A stretch of 64,000 bases of DNA. It comes from [Phialemoniopsis] sp. UDSM-2020 (taxonomy: Eukaryota; Ascomycota; Sordariomycetes; Thyridiales; Thyridiaceae). The stretch lies in contig JAEILZ010000001.1 of assembly GCA_018873225.1 (NCBI GenBank), forward strand, positions 2,232,001-2,296,000, given 5' to 3'. Below the pieces are notes generated by a model. The model saw only the letters and a list, made by a program, of their open reading frames with translations, was not told the DNA's origin and did no database searches. Position numbers and translations under genes: made by a program. Below are positions 35,716 through 46,340 of the stretch, piece after piece (within the stretch, counting starts at the first letter, position 1; each line of letters opens with the position of its first letter).

Positions 35716-37340
35716 ATGACTTCACCTCCAGACCGGTTCACATCGCTTCGGCGAAATAGTGTGCAGAACGGCTCCGTAAGGTAAGAACGGTTCCTCTTAT
35801 CACCGCAATGTTGTCACTGGTCCATGGAATTTATACCGATATACTGACCTGCTTTCTCTAGTGGCCAAGCTGTAGGTTCTCCCCTCTCATGCAAGTCGTT
35901 ATCATGCCAGCATCTTACCTATCTCAGTTTTCGGGTGACCGAGCCCAGTGTATCACCATCACGGTCCATGAGTATCGCCAATTCAAGGCCACTGCCCAGA
36001 AATACGGTACGTCACGATATATTGGCAGTGTTCGCATGTGATATTCCAGCTAATAGTCCCCAGCCAACTTGAGGCAGAATCTCCTCAGAAGCGGCCAGGT
36101 TGATGAGAAGGCAATCGATGTGAGTACCTTCCTTGTGGGGTGGAAGCTTGCTGTAGCCGGTATATCGGCGATGAAATCGCCGCTATCGTCCTAAAAGCCT
36201 TCCTCTCTATCAGCACGAGAAATGCTAACGGTTTCAAAGCTTCTCAGTCAAGACGATGAGGCTATCCAAAATGCTCCAGACTACTCTCAGGCCGTCCCAG
36301 GTCACAGCGACTACGATGATAACGGCGGCGCGGCCTTGTACGGTGACGATGACGAGCAGGGAATTCGGAGGGTCAACTGGCGCTCTCAATTCCCGACAAA
36401 CAGCCGATTTCACAACTTTGTTCGGGATAGGTCCCCCGAGGAAGAGGACTGGTCCGAGACAGACACAAACTCGGGTGATGCGGCGACATGCCGAGACCAT
36501 GCGAACACTGGTCAGTCCGATACTAGTCCGCAGTACGAACGACAGTGTATGAGGACTTTCCAGCTCGTGAACCTCCCCGAAGGCACCACACACGGAGACG
36601 TCACGGCGGCTGTCCGTGGTGGTATTCTGCTCGACATCTATATTCGAAGCCAGGAACGCACTGCCGCTGTATCCTTCTTGCGCGCCGAGGATGCCAAGTA
36701 CTTCTTCGACCATGTGAAGAAACACGACCTCTACATCAAAAACAAGCGGGCGAGTGCAGTTTTTGGATACCATGGTCAAACTGGTTGTTGCTAACATTCA
36801 CCCAGGTCGATGTCAAGTGGTATGACCGACAGTTTACCCTGGCTGGCCACATGGCCAACAAGATTGCTTCGGGCGCCACCCGCAATCTTGTTATTCGCCG
36901 CTGCGACCCGCGGATCACGGAGCAGACTGTTCGCGAGGATCTCGACCATATCCACAATCTTGTGGTCATCAAGGTGGAGTTTATCGGTGGCAGTTGCTAT
37001 ATCCGCACCAACTCCGTCAACAACGCTATGTTCGCCAGGACGTGTATGATGAGTCGAGTGTAAGTCGTATATCCGCGGGTTCTGCTGGGAATGTGCCGTG
37101 TAACTTACAGCTCATAGGTTGTACAAGGGATCCAAGATTGAGTGGGAGGTTGACGAATGTGCGCAGCCTTACGACCCAGAGCCAGTCAGTAAGCCGCGAC
37201 AAAACGCACAGTTGCGGAAGGCTACTACCAAACCGATGGTGAACCGATTTCAGCTGCTGAATCTGGACGATGAGGAGGAAGATGACGATATCGCCGCCAC
37301 TCTCAAACAGTCTAACAAGGCCGTTGGCATCGCTGCTTGA
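35716..37340 (+). CDS. Two-RRM RNA-binding protein
   Basis: Proposed exons: 35716-35780, 35862-35871, 35928-36006, 36064-36119, 36240-36749, 36806-37059 and 37118-37340, giving 398 residues. The first RRM starts at RTFQLVNLPEGTTHGDVTAAVRGG and ends in NKRVDVKW. The second starts at RNLVIRRCDPRITEQTVREDL and ends in SRVLYKGSKIEWEVD. The N-terminus contains an HEYRQFKATAQKYANLRQNLL segment also seen in fungal RRM proteins of the negative-regulator-of-differentiation type; that link is tentative. The C-terminus is acidic. The 10-nt second exon is uncertain: joining exon 1 at 35773 directly to 35928 also keeps the frame. The intron at 36750-36805 appears to start with GC (cgg|gcgagt). Confidence 0.78.
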
Positions 37341-37616
37341 GGAATGCAAGCGCCAAGTTCAGGGTCGCCGGCTCGGCCACTGGTAGGTGCCTTTAGGCAG
37401 GCAGATATGAAGTACATGCGCTGTATTCTGTGATTTTATTGTTATGAGCTAGTGGCAGAGTCTGTGAGCGGGAGGAGAATAGTTGGCAGTGGAACCAGTC
37501 TTTATGGGAGCCAACGCACTGGCCTCTCGTTGAAGGATCGTGGATTGTACTTTGAGCTGTGGACAGAGAATTGCCCCAATTACAATAGGCTACATAAATG
37601 GAGGTTTCTTCCTTCT
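37341..37616. other. 3' region of the RRM gene
   Basis: This is downstream untranslated sequence with no other recognised feature. Confidence 0.4.
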
Positions 37617-38255
37617 TTATCTTTGAGAGGTTGCGAGAGGCTTCTCTTGTTGATGACTTCTCTGCCAGGTCCACCTCTCAACATATCCCCGTGATAGCGT
37701 ACACTCGATTTCAGGGGCCTTCACACCATCCAGTGGAGAACGGGAGTCTTTGGAATAGATATATGCAACGATATTGGTGGCTTCGAACCCCCGAATCAAA
37801 TCAACCCAATCCTCTCGCCGTCGCTCAACTCTCTCCCACCAGCGGAACTCCTCTGCAAAGTGGTCCACCATCCACAACGTAAGACGGAGGTAACTCCCCA
37901 TTGTCCAGTCCACCGCAATCGTCCACCAAACCGTTAATACTGGAAATCCATACGTCTTCTTCTCCTGGCTTCTGCACATGTTCACAAGAAGCCAGAGACC
38001 ATATGCGTGCGCCTCCGAGCTGCACCCGACCACAGACAGTAGGAGCCAAACCCAGATTAAGTGCCAGGGGCATCCGCACCGCTCAAGATATGGTGAATAA
38101 TCCGTGACGGAAAATAGGTGGAGGAGTTCACGAAGCAATTCGACTGCTAGGGCGACGACATGGGACAAGATCAGACTGCTGCGGCAGTACAACCCGAAGA
38201 CTCGGATCAAGGTGGGTATGGGGGTTGCACGGATCTTGCTGCGTAGGGAAGGCAT
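37617..38255 (-). CDS. Doubtful hypothetical membrane protein
   Basis: An uninterrupted frame of 213 residues from the ATG at 38255 (open to 38393 without a better start). It has three hydrophobic segments, around SSLILSHVVALAVELL, PWHLIWVWLLLSVVG and VLTVWWTIAVDW, and a Trp/Arg/Glu-rich middle (RWWERVERRREDWVDLIRGF). The last third is polar. I recognise no family. It lies between the RRM gene and the dehydrogenase, where no other gene fits. The frame could be real and lineage-specific, or a chance open frame. Confidence 0.35.
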   Translation of the reverse strand: MPSLRSKIRATPIPTLIRVFGLYCRSSLILSHVVALAVELLRELLHLFSVTDYSPYLERCGCPWHLIWVWLLLSVVGCSSEAHAYGLWLLVNMCRSQEKKTYGFPVLTVWWTIAVDWTMGSYLRLTLWMVDHFAEEFRWWERVERRREDWVDLIRGFEATNIVAYIYSKDSRSPLDGVKAPEIECTLSRGYVERWTWQRSHQQEKPLATSQR

Positions 38256-38547
38256 GTTTGTGATATTCGATGCTTGCGGGTGGTCTAACACTTCAGGAAG
38301 CAGGGAGGTAAAATGCTTAGTTGGGTGGCAAACGTCAATGTCGAAGAGAAGAAGTGCTGGACACGGTAAGAGGACTGGCCATTTTGAATTCAAACCGCTT
38401 GTGTAGAACGCCTATTATTGCTCGCTGTGGTACCAAACGAAGGAAAACCCCGGTTCTGAGGCGCACGTCCTTCCAGGGACGTAGCTTTGTGCGTGACTCC
38501 CTTGATCCAAATCAGAAACTACCATCTTACTGGGGAACAGTCGTCTT

Positions 38548-39652
38548 TCAAACAGCTCCCCAAGCCTGATCCACCGGCAGTGAGACGCCGTTGATGGTTC
38601 GCGCTGCATCACTGGCCAGGAAGACAATGGTCCGGGCGACCTCGAGCGGCGTGATGGAGGGCGTGGCCTCAGTGGGCCGTGCCTGCAGGGCGTGGACGGG
38701 TCTGGAGACTTGTCAGTGTCGTCGTTCGTTCTTTCTGGGGATGTGGTGAAGAAGGGGTTGAAACCCCCTTTTTCACTGAACTCTAGCAGGAGCGAACATA
38801 CTCAACTTCAGCAAACGCCTCGGCGTCCCAGTCCTTACCTCTCCCACCGCTGGAGATGGCCTTGCCAATGCTCGAGTCGATGGCTCCAGGAAGAACGGCA
38901 TTGCATCGGACACCCGTGCTGCGGAAGCGCCAGGCTACGTTCTTCGTTGCGCCGATCTGTGTTCTCTGCTGTCAGTGTTCTGCGGAATCACCCCTTTCAA
39001 ACTCTCAGGGGCAACGACAAAAACTCACAAGCCCGTGCTTGGAAGCCGTGTAAGCCACGCCCGCCACGGCACCGCTGACACCGGCAGTGCTGGCGACGTT
39101 GACGATGGACCCGCCCTTTTCGCGCATGAAGGGGATGGCGGCGCGCATCATCATGACGGGCACCGTGAGGTTGACGGCCAGGACGCGGGCCCAGACCTCG
39201 TCGGTCACGGCGTCGGCGCTGGCAAAGTTGTCCATGACGCCTGCGACATTGACGAGCAGATCGACACGGTTTCTAGGGACAGGCCGTCAGTCTACACTTC
39301 CATTTTCCCCTATCAAGTCTGCTTCCATTCCAGGGTAATGGAACGAGAAAAGGAAATGGACCTACCCAAAGGTATGCAGGCAAATGCGCACGCCCTCCTC
39401 ACACGCGCCGGGCTCCGTCAGGTCGCGCCGCGTGAAGTGGAAGCGCCCGTGGTGCTCCTCAAGCAGCAGGTGGTAGTCAAAGGCGCCGCTGTCGAGGCCG
39501 CAGACGGAGAACTGGTGGGCGAGGAGCAGCTGCGTGCAGGCGAGGCCGATGCCCGAGGAGCAGCCCGTCACGATGGCGACGCGGCCGTATCCCAAGGGGT
39601 CGACGGCCGCCTGTGGCACGAAGAGCTGGTCGGGCGCCGTATTGTAGAGCAT
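38548..39652 (-). CDS. Short-chain dehydrogenase/reductase
   Basis: Four exons, 39652-39366, 39272-39029, 38956-38802 and 38701-38548, giving 279 residues. It is a classical SDR: the nucleotide-binding motif TGCSSGIG (29-36), LVNVAG (102-107), N130, S157, and the catalytic Y170-T-A-S-K174. The ending (TINGVSLPVDQAWGAV) is also typical. The first residues of the motif suggest NAD preference (D54-type acidic residue in VCGLDSGAF), but substrate cannot be told from sequence. The 20-residue N-terminal extension before the Rossmann core is somewhat long. It has no obvious pathway partner next to it. Confidence 0.9.
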
Positions 39653-40631
39653 GGCTAACGCCTTTCTTCTTATATTCTTCTTCGGCTTGGCTTGGGGACG
39701 GGTAACACACGAGTTATTGAGATTGAGAGAAGGAACAAGATGAGTTGGTCAGATGCTCAAACTAGACAAGACAGAAAAATGCTCAATTTCAGCCTGCTGG
39801 AGGGATGCCAATGGAAAGGGATAGGTTGTGTCTTATAGTGAAGCAAGGAGACTCAAAAGGCCAAGCCGTGTAAGTCAGAAAGCAAACAGGGCGGCAAGTG
39901 GCAGGCCGAGATACAATCAATCACGGGGGGTCACCAGAGACATATGCACGCTACCTCCTACCGAATTGATATATTGGCCAGGATTTTGACCGTTGACTTA
40001 CAAGAGAGAACTTGGCTAGGTGACTTGTCTTTGGAGGTTGATAGAAGAGAATCGACGGCACAAGGCGGCGTTGGAAGTGGTACGATTTGTAAATGGGGCC
40101 ATTCTCTTAGTTACACCAAGAAGATGCGGCCTTGAAATACCAAGCTATGCCTTTGTATGGGGAAATGTCACCGCGGTCTAGAACACATTGCAGGCTTAGC
40201 TCGAAGGCGAATTCCGAGCATTTCCTCTGGTGACTTTATCCCCGCGAATTGAAGCAGAGGTTGCCAAGACGTTGTTCATGGGGGTCCAGTCTGGAGAGAT
40301 ATGCTTGTCAGGAGATTGGACACATCAGTCCACTTCTCCCAACATCATCAACCAATCATGACAAGATGACGTCGACGGTGCGGCACAAATCCATTGCATG
40401 AGTGACTCCCAAACCCTGGAGTTTCGTCAAAAGGTCTCGGGGCTCACTGGTTGGTGAGGATGGTTCAATTGCACGGGGCGTATCTGACCCCCAGCTCGCT
40501 ATCTGTCAATTCCCATCGCTATGCACAAGACGCTCAACCCGGCATTGGAAAAAACTGTTCTGCAAACTACATATAACTGTCACACTCTGAGCTCAAGATT
40601 CGGCTCTCATTCTGGCCATTGCGCTCTTTGA
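39653..40631. other. Region upstream of the SDR gene and 3' of dcp2
   Basis: About 980 bases without a convincing frame. The left part (39660-39850) is the likely promoter and leader of the dehydrogenase; the right part should include the dcp2 3' UTR. No repeat or RNA gene is apparent. Confidence 0.5.
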
Positions 40632-43324
40632 CTAACGCCCTGTATTGCCAGACATAGACTCCAAGTATCCAAGGAGGAAACTCCGATCCGCTGGGGAAAT
40701 CGGTGTCTGGCTACCACGCCGCGAAGCGTTCGTGCTGGCCTGCCCGCTTTCGAGACCAGCCGAAGCATGGGACGGTAGTCTCGGTCGAGCCGCCGGACCA
40801 TTATGCAGCTGGTCCAAAAGACCAAGCTCCTTGCCCTTAATAGTGGCCTCCACTAATGGCGCGCCTGGTGACGACGCGTTGGACTTGCCAAACAATGACA
40901 GAAGTTTCTCTTTCTGCTCCGGGTTCGCATCCGGATGCCGACGTACGGTCCCGCCGGGATGCGGAGGCATCGCCTGCGGGTTCGGTGCTGCTTGGTAGCT
41001 GGGCGAATGCTGCATGCCAGGGGCATACTTTGGCGACATGGGATGGGGACCCCGTTGTGCAATGGTTGGCTGAGCGCCGGGCCATTGCTGGTTCTGAGCC
41101 TCCGGTCGCACCGTCGCGCTCGAAGCTGATCCAGGAGAGTACGGTGAACCTGACTGATGGGGCTGAGCTGCAGCTTGTGCCCCCTGGACACGATCCCTGT
41201 TCGCCGCGTCCTTCGCGCGGCTCATGATGGACAGTGCTCCGAAAGGTAGATTCAAGTCCGGATTCATCTGAATAGGAGCGCCATTCGCTCGAGCTTCTGC
41301 CTCGATGACCTTGCCGCTTGGGAGCTGATTGGGAGCTCGCTGTTGCGCTTCGGTCGAGCCCATTCTGGCCGTGGTGTTTGCCGCTAGGTTTGGCCCTGCA
41401 TCGCGTGGCGAGGTAGGTGCTGGTTGCTTGAACATGTCGAGCAATGCGTTCCGATGCTTATCGCTGGGCTGAACAGGTCTTTGGGCTGCCTGCTGACCCT
41501 GAGGAACATCGCCCAGGAGTCTCTGGGCAGCCTGTGTGGCCTGATGCGGGGGCCCTTGGCGAGCCATCTGTTGCTGCGCGGAATACGCAGCCACATTCTG
41601 TTGAGGGTTGGCCCAATTCAATGCCGGAAGCTGCGCTTGCGTGGTTTGTCCGGCGTTGTGAGGCGGCGGCGGAGGCGCCCTGTTCTCATCGTTCCTCGGA
41701 CCATCGCTCTTGAAGGCGCTGAGGAGGGCCATCTTGTGTTGCGTTAACGGAGGTGGCTGTTGGCCTTGGTTGACACCGTGTTGGGGAATATTTATATTCC
41801 GGTTGTTGTAATTGGCTTGGGCGTGTTCCTGGCCTCGGCCATAAGCTGCCTCGGGCACGCCTGGAGACGGCAGAAGACCCCTATTGAATAATGCCTTCTG
41901 GACCTGTGGGGGTAAAGGCTGTGGGTGCATCAGTGGCACGGGCTCAGGCCGTTGCTGGGGTGGCGATGCCAGCGGTGGTCCGGGATATCCATGGCTCGTC
42001 TGCCCACCAGGGTGGCCCGGATGATACTGGAAACCTGGGATGTTCTGATTGTGTTGAGGAGGGAGGGGGAATTCGGGAGGCTGTTGTTGATAGCCCGAAA
42101 AAGGGAGGCGCTGAGACGGATGGTGATGGTGGGGGGTATGTGGTTGAGGAGCATTCGTGTACGTCAAATCGAGAGGTGTATGAGGCACGGCTTGCTGAAC
42201 CTGTGAGGAAGGCTGGTGGTCTGGCCCAGTGCTTCTCTGTAACATAGCCAGCAGAGCCCCGCCCTTGTCCTGCTCTTGTGGACTCGGCTGACTCGGCTGC
42301 AACCCTTGGGTTGGGGGTTGAACCTTGAGCAGCCGCTGCAATTCCCTAGTGGCGCCGTCCAGAGTGTCGATGGCGGGCGTGATCCTCGTTGCCTCGACAG
42401 TGGGGTCGGTCTGCATGCCGGCATCATCTTCGGTCAAGGTCTCTTCGTAGAGCGGCTGAGTGGAGAGGTGAGTGCCATAGCTGATACCGCGCTGTGCATC
42501 CTTTTTCTTCTGGTGAACCACCCATTTCTTCAAAGGAACAAGGAAGGGAGCTACCATGTAGAACTTGTTCGCATTCGTAGCGGCGGCATTATTTTGCTGG
42601 TTTCCCTTTTTGCGAAACGCGGGCAGCTCGGAGAGCTTGTACCACTGGATCTTGCTGATCTCCTTTCGTGTCTTTGGCTCGAAGTAGGTTTCCATGGGGA
42701 TATTGCGAAAAACGTAGAGGCGCAGTTGCTGTTCCCTCATAGTGACCTCAATGTACTTGACCTCATCCTGGGGAGGGACAAGCCCGGCGGCGCGGATATC
42801 GAAGCCAGTTTCCTCGTACACCTCGCGTATGGCACAATCGAGATCATCCTCATCCTTGTTGATCTTTCCCCGTGGAAAACTCCAATTGGCGCCTTTCTTC
42901 CAGCCCTTGACGAGGATGGTCGAGTCCATGGCCTCGTTCAACAGGATGGCTCCGCGGACTGGGACTCTGGTCTTGTACTGCAAGAACTCTTCAAAAGCCC
43001 TCATGTGATTCTCGAGCGAGAAATTAGCCAACAGCGGGCAATGTTGGAAGATGCGTAAACAGAAACTTCGAAGGGACATGGAGGGAAGTGTCGGGTCCAA
43101 TGGACGGATGAAATCCTCGTAGAACCATTGTGCCTCCTCAACTTGGAAGCATATTCGCGCGACTGAGGACAAGTCCTCCTGCGGAAGGTTGATGATAAAG
43201 CGGACACAAAGGTCGTCGAGCCCTGCATGGTGACAGCGTTAGCGATTACTATTTCCACAGTCCTGCCTCCCGCGAGATGTCGCGCCGACCTACAGTCTTC
43301 TAATTGCATTTTTGTGGTGTCCAT
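40632..43324 (-). CDS. dcp2: mRNA decapping enzyme catalytic subunit DCP2
   Basis: Two exons, 43324-43294 and 43222-40632, giving 873 residues. The N-terminal regulatory domain (LDDLCVRFIINLPQEDLSS...ICFQVEEAQWFYEDF) contacts Dcp1. The Nudix domain (about 97-245) has the box GKINKDEDDLDCAIREVYEETGF with catalytic glutamates at about 144, 147 and 148. Box B follows. Residues after about 260 form a very long Pro/Gln/His-rich disordered tail with repeated leucine-rich motifs of the form LLxxF/L. Family knowledge: Dcp2 removes the m7GpppN cap in the cytoplasm and P-bodies, and the tail motifs bind Edc3. The 31-nt first exon encodes MDTTKMQLED. Confidence 0.95.
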
Positions 43325-44523
43325 TCTGGCGGTATCTCTTGCGCATGACCACAAGCTAGCTTCTGATTGAGAAGAACTTTACGGATTGCTCCCCGATGCC
43401 ATGAGCCGTACCGAGACACGTGGAGGGGCGGAGGATGAAGAGGAAGATTCGAGGCGTCCGAGAGGGGAACCCGGTCTCGTCGGTTGGGCGCCAAATTCAA
43501 AAACGCAGTGGAGATAAACAATGTTCGCTTGGCGACAATCTCACGAAGATCTAAAAGATATCGCGGCCAGTTGGGCAGCTGGGTGACAAACAGGCGGGTA
43601 TGTGAGTCGGTCAGGTAAAGTAAGGTGTGAAGAGGTCCAACACCAACATGTGAATGGGTAGCTACGCAGATCGAGGTGGCAGGGAATGCGCCGACGTGGA
43701 GTGAGTTGATTGACTAACGCAATTGGCACAGATGAATAGCGGCATCTTCCAGGCTTGACCACCCAGGACCCGGGCGTGTCGCGCTAATCAACGTGTGCGG
43801 GTCAATCATATGCGCAAGCCACACATGGCACGACGCCACACCTCGAAGTCAAATGGAGAAGTTCCTCCAGCCCTTGGGGGGCGAATCTGGGTGTGGCGGT
43901 GCATGCCGGCATTTTGTTCTTAGCGGCAAGCCTAGGCCCAAACACGCTGGCACGACTGGGAGGCCTGCTTTTCTGGCGCGTTTTGTGGCAGTCAATTGAC
44001 ATCATTATGCCTGGGGGAGAAAAAAGCTACTGATGCAACCAAGCTTTTTCGCTGCATATTCGCACCGGGGTGTCGTCACGCCCTGCTACATTCTTGAGAC
44101 GACCCAGCTGAAACCTGGCAGAGCAGACTGGTCTCGATTTCTTTTTCGTTTCTCTCATAAATAAGTACACCGACCGTAGATACCCGTAGTGTGGATTCCC
44201 TCTGTTCTTTGACCCGAGCAATTGCATTATGTTGGCCACCTCCCTCTGACCGCTTTGGCTCCTGGCGGCCTCACTTCCCTAGCGACAGTGGACAACTGAA
44301 TAAATCACGACTGCGAACCGCAACACACACCAAATTTCCTCGAACTCACCAATAGTGAACCGTTTGTCCCCAGCAACCGACAATTCTACCTCGAGGGCGC
44401 TCAAACAGCAAAGCAGTACCTCCACATCATTGTCTACTACCCGAGGGAGGCGAATCTATTTTCAAGCTTCAATCTTGCTTGTTTCTCGATTCCACACTTT
44501 AGGTTGTGGTATAGCCAGCAATC
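43325..44523. promoter_or_regulatory. Divergent promoter region dcp2/DUF4112 gene
   Basis: About 1.2 kb between divergent start codons. No frame looks coding. The stretch 44280-44520 is rich in C, A and T and is probably the leader of the DUF4112 gene. Confidence 0.5.
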
Positions 44524-45401
44524 ATGTCGGCAGCAATCTTAAACTTAGTCGCCAAGCGCGCCTTGAAGGACATCGCGCAGAAGAATACCAACTCCAAGGT
44601 CCGTACCGTGTTTGTTCCAATGCTGGGTCGACCTCGGACGTTTCATACTAACTCGAACCCCAGAACCCGTATTTTGAGGATGTGCAAGTTTACGGTCGCG
44701 ACGGTCGTCCCACTGGCAAGGTCAAGCAACAGAAGAAGAAAATCCCCGTCGGCATCTCTGAGCACGATGGCAAGGTTCTTAAGAAGGTCCGGAGGCGTGC
44801 ATATCGGCTTGACATGTCTCTGTTCAACCTTTGTGGTATCCGATTCGGCTGGGGCAGCGTTGTGGGTATAATTCCTGTGTAAGTTCCCGGTACCTGTGGT
44901 TTCCACCACGCCGGCCCACGAACGTTGGACCACAGAACTGACTTGAGGAAAATAAACAGGATCGGTGACTTTATCGACTTGTTCCTGGCCTGGAACGTCG
45001 TCAGAACCTGCGCCCAGATTGACGGAGGCCTGCCCCCTGTTATCCGCACCCGCATGTTCTTCAACATCATGATGGATTTTGTCATTGGCCTCGTGCCTTT
45101 CGTCGGAGACATGGCCGATGCTGTCTTTCGGGCAAACACCCGTAACGCGTGGGTGCTGGAGGAATATCTCATCAAAAAGGCCGAAGCAGAGCAGAAACGG
45201 GTGCCGTCGTCAACTACTGCCAATGATATAGCATCGCCCACGCGGCCGGAACCGGCCAAGACGGCATCGGGCGGCTTTATGAGCTTTTTCGGCCGAGGAA
45301 GATCCCAACAAGCTGATGAAGAGATGGGTATGGATCATCTCAGCGGCACCAACAACAACAATAACAATGGTAGGTCCGATCAGCGCCGGACAGGTCGGTA
45401 G
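44524..45401 (+). CDS. DUF4112 family membrane protein
   Basis: Three exons, 44524-44598, 44664-44878 and 44960-45401, giving 243 residues. The conserved core runs from LCGIRFGWGSVVGIIPVIGDFIDLFLAWNVVRTC to FNIMMDFVIGLVPFVGDMADAVFRANTRNAWVLEEYL, with two hydrophobic hairpins each ending in a G-D motif. This is the DUF4112 pattern, found in bacteria and fungi. The N-terminal part contains a Lys-rich stretch (KVKQQKKKIP), and the C-terminus is low-complexity with a run of Asn before the stop. Function is unknown; membrane location is inferred. Confidence 0.88.
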
Positions 45402-46340
45402 ACCAAGGGAGACTTCGGAGGTTCAGCTGGCAACATGAAGGCTTGTTCGCCGACAACAAGAACGGCCATGTTAACATCTGATGAGTACACACACATGATG
45501 GGCTAAAATATTTCTTGGCTCACTGCTGCCTGATGAATGAATTGCATGGGAGCGAAATCGGATGTTTCTGCATTTCTTTTTAATGAGAATTGGACGGCCA
45601 ACGGAGGACCGGAGCACGACACGGGGATTAGTACGATACCACATTCATGCCAGCCAGTATTTTAGATGATACCAATTAATAGCTAGAGATCGCCAGGTTT
45701 CGCGTCGTACCTTGTCGCGTCTAGAGATACTTGTACATTTGTGATCTTTACATAATGGATGACTCGCGTCGAGAGGCTGATGTCATGGGTCCTGGCAAGC
45801 GCCAGAGTCATAGTTCTTAGCAGACTTAGACTGGGGGAGAGTGGATAAAGGGCTGCCTTGGCCCCCTTGTCTCTCGGATGCGAGACTGTGGGATTCGGTG
45901 ATAATTTGCGCAAACAGACCAGACACCAAACCACACGACCTTGCATTCCCCGTGTCCGGAGCTGGCTTATCAGATCCGAAAAGGCAGGAAATCAGGACAT
46001 TCCCCATAAAATCAGGGAGGCTGGGAAGAGGTGTTGCGAAACAAACACTGGAGTGGAGAATCGCAGGGATCGCAGGGGTGCACAACGCGTCGACAGGGCC
46101 ACACGAAGGCGATCCAGGTCGCGTCGAGGGGCACGTGAATTGGTGTGGTCCCCTTGCAAAAAAGATCCATTTAAGCCGAACACGTCCTGCTGCACCCTCC
46201 CTCTCTCATCCATCCTCCCATCGCGTCAACCTCAACACCAGACATCTGCATTGTACAATTCCTTTTTCTTGTCTTTGTCTCATCTGAACAGTCTTTGCGC
46301 ATCGTCTTTTGCATTACACTTGTCCCCTCTACTCTACACA
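45402..46340. promoter_or_regulatory. DUF4112 gene 3' end and RNR2 promoter
   Basis: This holds the 3' UTR of the preceding gene and, on the right, the RNR2 promoter and a C/T-rich leader (46190-46340). One MluI cell-cycle box, ACGCGT, lies at 46085-46090, 251 nt before the start codon. No coding frame is supported. Confidence 0.55.
46085..46090. promoter_or_regulatory. MluI cell-cycle box (ACGCGT) in the RNR2 promoter
   Basis: A palindromic ACGCGT lies 251 nt upstream of the RNR2 ATG. In yeasts this is the site for MBF (Mbp1-Swi6), which drives ribonucleotide reductase genes at G1/S. Three further copies lie in the two introns (46432-46437, 46725-46730, 46755-46760). Confidence 0.5.

Noticed and set aside
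37770..37800. Minus-strand GGGGGTTCGAAGCC word resembling a tRNA T-loop/B box
   Set aside because: No matching A box, acceptor stem or cloverleaf could be folded around it.
38881..38956. Possible frameshift in exon 3 of the dehydrogenase
   Set aside because: Rechecking the sequence around 38940 shows the frame is intact (IGATKNVAWRFRSTGVRCNA).
42276..43058. 260-codon plus-strand frame opposite DCP2
   Set aside because: It is antisense to the Nudix domain of DCP2.
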